This document shows positions 58,975 through 64,000 of a DNA stretch of 64,000 nucleotides, piece by piece. The DNA comes from Clusia tigrina. Lineage: Eukaryota; Arthropoda; Insecta; Diptera; Clusiidae. The translations under genes were made by a program, and so were the position numbers. Positions within the stretch are counted from its first letter, which is position 1, and each line of letters begins with the position of its first letter. The DNA lies in assembly GCA_920105625.2 (NCBI GenBank), contig OV050033.1, forward strand, positions 50,557,780-50,621,779. The letters are read 5' to 3'. The notes under the pieces were generated by a model, which saw only the letters and a program-made list of their open reading frames with translations, had not been told where the DNA came from and made no database searches.

Positions 58975-60583
58975 AAACTAGACAGAGAAACTAGACAGAG
59001 AAACTAGACAGAGAAACTAGACAGAGAAACTAGACAGAGAAACTAGACAGAGAAAATAAGATCGATCGTGGTATCAGAAACTAGACAGAGAAACTAGACA
59101 GAGAAAATAAGATCGATTGTGGTATCAGAAACTAGACAGAGAAACTAGATAGAGAAAATAGGATCGATTGTGGTATCAGAAACTAGACAGAGAAAATAAG
59201 ATCGATTGTGGTATCAGAAACTAGACAGAGAAACTAGATAGAGAAAATAGGATCGATTGTGGTATCAGAAACTAGACAAAGAAACTAGACAGAGAAAATA
59301 GGATCGATTGTGGTATCAGAAACTAGACAGAGAAAGTAGACAGAGAAACTAGACAGAGAAAATAAGATCGATCGTGGTATCAGAAACTAGACAGAGAAAA
59401 TAAGATCAATTGTGGTATCAGAAACTAGACAGAGAAACTAGACAGATAAAATAAGATCGATCGTGGTATCAGAAACTAGACAGAGAAACTAGACAGATAA
59501 AGTAGACAGAGAAACTAGACAGAGAAAATAAGATCGATCGTGGTATCAGAAACTAGACAAAGAAACTAGACAGAGAAAATAAGATCGATTGTGGTATCAG
59601 AAACTAGACAGAGAAAATAAGATCGATTGTGGTATCAGAAACTAGACAGAGAAACTAGACAGAGAAAATAAGATCGATTGTGGTATCAGAAACTAGACAG
59701 AGAAACTAGATAGAGAAAATAGGATCGATTGTGGTATCAGAAACTAGACAAAGAAACTAGACAGAGAAAATAAGATCGATTGTGGTATCAGAAGATAGAC
59801 AGAGAAAATAAGATCGATTGTGGTATCAGAAACTAGACAGAGAAACTAGATAGAGAAAATAGGATCGATTGTGGTATCAGAAACTAGACAAAGAAACTAG
59901 ACAGAGAAAATAGGATCGATTGTGGTATCAGAAACTAGACAGAGAAAGTAGACAGAGAAAATAAGATCGATTGTGGTATCAGAAACTAGACAGAGAAACT
60001 AGATAGAGAAAATAGGATCGATTGTGGTATCAGAAACTAGACAAAGAAACTAGACAGAGAAAATAAGATCGATCGTGGTATCAAAAACTAGACAGAGAAA
60101 ATAAGATCAATTGTGGTATCAGAAACTAGACAGAGAAACTAGACAGATAAAATAAGATCGATCGTGGTATCAGAAACTAGACAGAGAAACTAGACAGAGA
60201 AACTAGACAGATAAAGTAGACAGAGAAACTAGACAGAGAAAATAAGATCGATCGTGGTATCAGAAACTAGACAAAGAAACTAGACAGAGAAAATAAGATC
60301 AATTGTGGTATCAGAAACTAGACAGAGAAAATAAGATCGATCGTGGTATCAGAAACTAGACAGAGAAACTAGACAGAGAAACTAGACAGATAAAGTAGAC
60401 AGAGAAACTAGACAGAGAAAATAAGATCGATTGTGGTATCAGAAACTAGATAGAGAAAATAAGATCGATTGTGGTATCAGAAACTAGACAAAGAAACTAG
60501 AGAGAGAAAATAAGATCGATTGTGGTATCAGAAACTAGATAGAGAAAATAAGATCGATTGTGGTGTCAGAAAACTACACAGCG
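58975..60583. repeat. 1.6-kb two-module minisatellite upstream of the serpin
   Basis: Two alternating modules: GAAACTAGACAGA (13 bases, 1-6 copies in a row) and AAATAAGATCGATTGTGGTA plus TCA (about 25 bases). Variants (GATCGATCG versus GATCGATTG, CAAAG versus CAGAG, AGATAAAGTAGAC) recur in blocks, implying higher-order duplication. Confidence 0.95.
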
Positions 60584-61488
60584 AAGTTAGCTGGATATAG
60601 GAGATGTTCTTATTACTGGAGATGTTAACTAATTCTTTATCTCCAAAGAGAGTTACGACACTCAGCCACACCACGAGGTTCGCCACTCACCGTAGCAGAA
60701 ATACGTGCCGTCTCTCACCTCACAATCATGTTGACACAACAACTGTATTATCCAAAGGATGACGCTTCTCTACGGGATAACCAAACCGTACCAAACTCTA
60801 GCTCCCTAATCACCTTGAACCCTCTAAATTACAGAGATATTTGCAACCTGGATGTAAATTCCTTCTGCTCGCCAAGTATAGAAGACAGCTTCGTCTTCCT
60901 CCGGGTATGTACACTTCCCAAAAATAAAGTACAATCACTATTGGAAGAAATCAACAAACAGATGGGTTCGAATTATTATTGTTCTTAAAGTAAAATCTTA
61001 CTACAATTCTTATGAGACACTACGAGAGAGTTGCTGATGAATCAATAATGATTTAAAAAGTGTTGACAATGGCGGAATTGGTAGAATAAGTTTAAAGCTA
61101 GAAATAAATCCTAGAAAGTGGAACATTTTTGGAAACGACCTAGAACATTCTTCTCCAAACTACTGAAAACTGTGCAAAGATGTTTCTCAAGAAGAACGTT
61201 TCCTCCTCATAAGACTTGACAACACTTGAGAAGGAATTCAGAACCTTGATAGAAATTGTTTCTTTTGATATAATTCAGAAAATTCTAAACTGAGAAATTG
61301 AGGTAAGTATACGGTGTCTTTTATTCTTAACTATTTCTGTAATTTGGAGAAGTTTTGAAAAACAATGTTGAAAAAAGTAGTCTACAATGATAATCCAAGT
61401 TATGATAGGCTTTTAAGGACAATTAAAATGGGGCCAAGAACTGGCTTTAGAATTATTCTTATTGAAAATAATTCAAAGTGGTTGGTAG

Positions 61489-61562
61489 TGTGGCCTCCGT
61501 GGTTTAAGAGTAAGCATGTTAGTCTCGCATTCCTGGGGTTGCCATTTCAAATCACGCCCATA
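61489..61562 (+). mobile_element. Possible tRNA-derived SINE head
   Basis: GTGGTTTAAGAGTAAGC resembles an A-box region, and 33 bases downstream ATTTCAAATCACGCCC resembles a decayed B-box (GGTTCAAATC). Spacing fits a tRNA. The arms do not pair well enough for a functional tRNA, and no tail or duplication was found. Confidence 0.4.
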
Positions 61563-62359
61563 TTAATGTCTCGACATGTTTCTTCCAGTCAAAGGCCTTA
61601 GTTGCTAGTACTCATTCTCGCAAACTATTGCAGACATAATTCATTATGGAATAAGGAACATACAATATATATATAAAAAATATAGTGTTTTGCTGATACC
61701 CACTATTGTTATTTAATCGAAGAATGCTTTATGTGATAGGGGACGACCAGTTTCTTATATAAAGAAAGTATGCTTAGTAGTGACTGCCTTTATTCTACCA
61801 ATATTGCAAGTACCAACTTTTTGCTCTTGCCCTATAAGAGCACTACATAGGAGATGATCTGGATATCAGATCAACCGATCTTAACCTTGGTATAAGGTGG
61901 AGGGTTAAGACACACAACAGTTAATAATGGATCACGCGTTTCTAAATAAGTATAGAAATGCAAGGCAGAAAATAATTAATATTCAAATGAAGCCAATAGT
62001 TCTATTTCTCCCAGCTTTGCTACTAAGGACTATTTTCGTAATATGCTCATATTAAGAGACAGCGAGTATATTCGAGTATTATAAACAGTGGGCAGGTCGC
62101 TCTTTACTAATTTTAATTTGTTAGTTTTTGTGCGGTGGCTGGGAGGTAACTTTAAATCACGCCTACAACATCAAGGAAAGCATGTCTTCTCATGTCAGTC
62201 GATGTTACCATACCAAAGGAATTTGTAATTTGAATTTCTCGCATCCATTTTATGGTGGGAGCAGTCGGCTTTCAGGATAGTGGAGTTCAATTTTAGAATT
62301 AAGTGAACCCTTCATTATAATATCGAAACTATGGGAACCGCTTACGAGCATATTCTTCG

Positions 62360-62763
62360 TTTTGGATGGACCAGACAACCCGTTACCCGACTAAGGCTTC
62401 AGTAATCAAAAACCTCCAAGCGCCTTGTCTAAACTCTCGCAGTGTCAAATATCTGACACCAAGTCTAGATAGGCGTGCTTCCAATTGATCTTTGCATTGG
62501 AGTTCCTCTTCATCTTCCACCTTCCACTCTGGAGTCGAACACCTTTCTGGCTGGATCTTCGTCCAGTCTAATGACATGACCCAACCAGGGAAGATGCACA
62601 GTGCTAATCTGCTTAGCCACATCGGTGTCATTAAGTAGATCATACAACTCTTGGTTCATTCTGATGCAAAAGTTGGCTCTGAAGATCTTACGAAATACTT
62701 TTCTCTCGAATACTCCAACAGCGAATATATTAGGGATGACAAATACATTTGTGGAGTGCTGTA
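62360..62763 (-). mobile_element. LINE-D-related C-terminal fragment
   Basis: Minus strand: VGVFERKVFRKIF, then CIRMNQELYDLLNDTDVAKQ and RLDWTKIQPERCSTPEWKVED, KDQLEARLSRLG and WRFLITEAL. The first part overlaps the final LINE-D segment (GVFGRNILRKIFGPL, MNHELYEVYSDID). Frames shift once near 62640. Confidence 0.65.
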
Positions 62764-62828
62764 GGTTAGGTTAGTTTAGATGACTGTCCTAAGGCTCACT
62801 TAGGCCTATTCAAGGCCCATTGTGGCCA
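62764..62828 (-). mobile_element. 65-bp LINE 3' end inserted with 12-bp target duplication
   Basis: TGGAGTGCTGTA (62752-62763) and TGGAGCGCTGTA (62829-62840) flank a 65-bp insert. On the minus strand it reads ATGGCCACAATGGGCC...GTGAGCC and ends ...AACTAACCTAACC, the LINE tail type seen elsewhere in the window. It sits at the edge of the LINE-D fragment. Confidence 0.75.
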
Positions 62829-63647
62829 TGGAGCGCTGTAAATTCACCAAGTTTTCTTATAAACAAACTAAATTATTATGAGTCTTCTGTTTATTAAGCA
62901 CCCAAAAGTTTAATTAGGATAATCGAAGGTGCAGGCGGTGATGATATCGGCCACCCCAATAAATTCTATTAATGGCATCCACAGCAACTTCTGCTCCATT
63001 CTCAATAATTTCTCACACAAAAGTTTGTGTTCTCCTCTTCACCTTCTTCAGCTGAGAATAACACCGAAGTGCATAGTGATCTTTGAATTATAAATACTCC
63101 GTTCACTAAATGCTCTTCTATTGATGAAGGTGCAGAAGAACTTTGCAATGCTTACACAAATCTGTATAATTAAATGCTCGCATTTTTTTGGTGAAGCACA
63201 TTTTTGCCTGTCACTTGTAAATTTTTCAGCTTATCTTATCGCGTCACTCACGGAAGCTGTGTGCTTGTAAATACGATAATGTAGGCCACATGTTCTTTGC
63301 TATCATGTTACACTCCTCCAAAGTATTTACAAGTGATGTGGAAATGTGTGCTCCTCACTTTAGAGAAATCTACAATTTACATACAGAGCTAATACCCCAG
63401 CAAGTGAAGGCTGGAATACATGGTCACGCTATTGGTTTTCTAGGCGGTGCGAGAATAGACTTAAATAGACTGAGTGATAAGTCTGAATAGGCAAATTTTA
63501 TACATGGCGATCACTGACAGCTGTGGATCCTTCTTGTTCGACTTAAGCAGCAGATATGTGGATTGTTGCTTCCTCAGTCTGAGTTCTTCAGTGATGTAAA
63601 TGAAGAGACAAGAAATTCAAATATCGAAAATATCTAAAGCTTAAATT

Positions 63648-63698
63648 CATCATATATCAAAGATAGTTTAGATTCTAAACTATCTTTGATTTATGATG
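63648..63698. repeat. 23-bp inverted repeat with 5-base loop
   Basis: Arms 63648-63670 and 63676-63698 (core TCAAAGATAGTTTA / TAAACTATCTTTGA) with one mismatch and GATTC loop. Would form a stable short hairpin in RNA of either strand. Confidence 0.85.
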
Positions 63699-64000
63699 TA
63701 TCTCTATAAAGGTGTTTTTAGGTTTGTACTGTTCTGAACAATCTACAACAACTTCAGTATTTAATGAACAACAACTTCAGTTTTCAATGGACAACAACTT
63801 TGGTTATAATTTTAGAGGACCGCTTTGCGCTTGTATGCAGATTTTCTTGTCCCTTCATTACTTTTCTTCAGCGCACACTTGTAAACCACTTCTTTAAAAC
63901 TTACAACAAAATGATTATTATGCTTGGGCAATTTCTCAGATGAAAACAACCATTAAAAATACATTTTCATATTGAAATGCAGAATAAATCCAGGCAAACC

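Larger units (their letters stand above)
58770..64000. other. Region upstream of the serpin
   Basis: Contains the two-module minisatellite (58975-60583), a tRNA-like SINE candidate, a LINE-D fragment with a nested short LINE insertion, and a hairpin at 63648-63698. A minus-strand GTGAGT at 60690 after GTATTTCTGCTACG could be the donor of a serpin leader exon (inference). The plus ORF at 60728-60988 has no recognised motif. Segments 60990-61480, 61620-62350 and 62850-63640 hold nothing I recognise. Confidence 0.4.

Noticed and set aside
58975..60583. Regular repeat-spacer look of a CRISPR array
   Set aside because: Both modules repeat, spacers are not unique, and the sequence is eukaryotic; it is a composite minisatellite.
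60728..60988. 86-codon plus-strand ORF
   Set aside because: Ordinary composition, no motif, no supporting splice or promoter signals.

Overview
The window looks like a higher-dipteran, probably tephritid fruit-fly, chromosome: AT-rich, with few coding exons, canonical GT/AG introns up to 20 kb, and introns full of decayed transposons and minisatellites. The tephritid suggestion rests mainly on a DD41D mariner of the rosa type and on overall sequence texture, so treat it as an inference.

Two host genes are supported. (1) A plus-strand gene occupies about 2.2-47.0 kb; its first exons lie left of the window. Six exons (2207-2416, 23153-24222, 27314-27446, 41572-41740, 41802-42326, 46212-46963) join with matching splice phases into one 2859-nt frame, i.e. 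952 residues plus stop. The protein has seven candidate membrane segments, two very long low-complexity loops and a roughly 470-residue cytoplasmic-type tail with IPPPP motifs. It is probably a divergent seven-transmembrane receptor, perhaps adhesion-GPCR-like. (2) A minus-strand serpin (54455-58732) in three coding exons gives about 395 residues with a readable hinge and reactive-centre loop. The two genes are convergent.

The remainder is intronic or intergenic. DNA transposons: a mariner with TIRs and TA duplication (14283-15592, dead by several lesions), a rosa-like DD41D element with an internal deletion (51577-52503), and an older IS630/Tc1-type relic (about 400-830). LINEs: at least five families in about ten fragments, most carrying a (CCTAA)n-like 3' tail; three have 12-bp target-site duplications. 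There is also a poly(A)-tailed SINE-like insertion with a 9-bp duplication (6169-6501).

Tandem repeats are unusually abundant: a 1.9-kb ACATCACATAATTT array with a roughly 0.5-kb higher-order unit inside receptor intron 3; a 1.85-kb 28/23-bp array inside the last serpin intron; a 1.6-kb two-module array just upstream of the serpin; and many 15-150 bp units with 2-6 copies. Less AT-rich, non-repetitive islands between the transposons (for example 7.0-8.3, 12.7-13.6, 28.5-29.1, 34.2-35.4 and 42.8-43.6 kb) are candidate conserved intronic sequence.

I see no coherent new multi-gene system. The most noteworthy items are the telomere-like LINE tails, the DD41D element, the candidate SINE, the fold-back in a LINE and the serpin/minisatellite arrangement.
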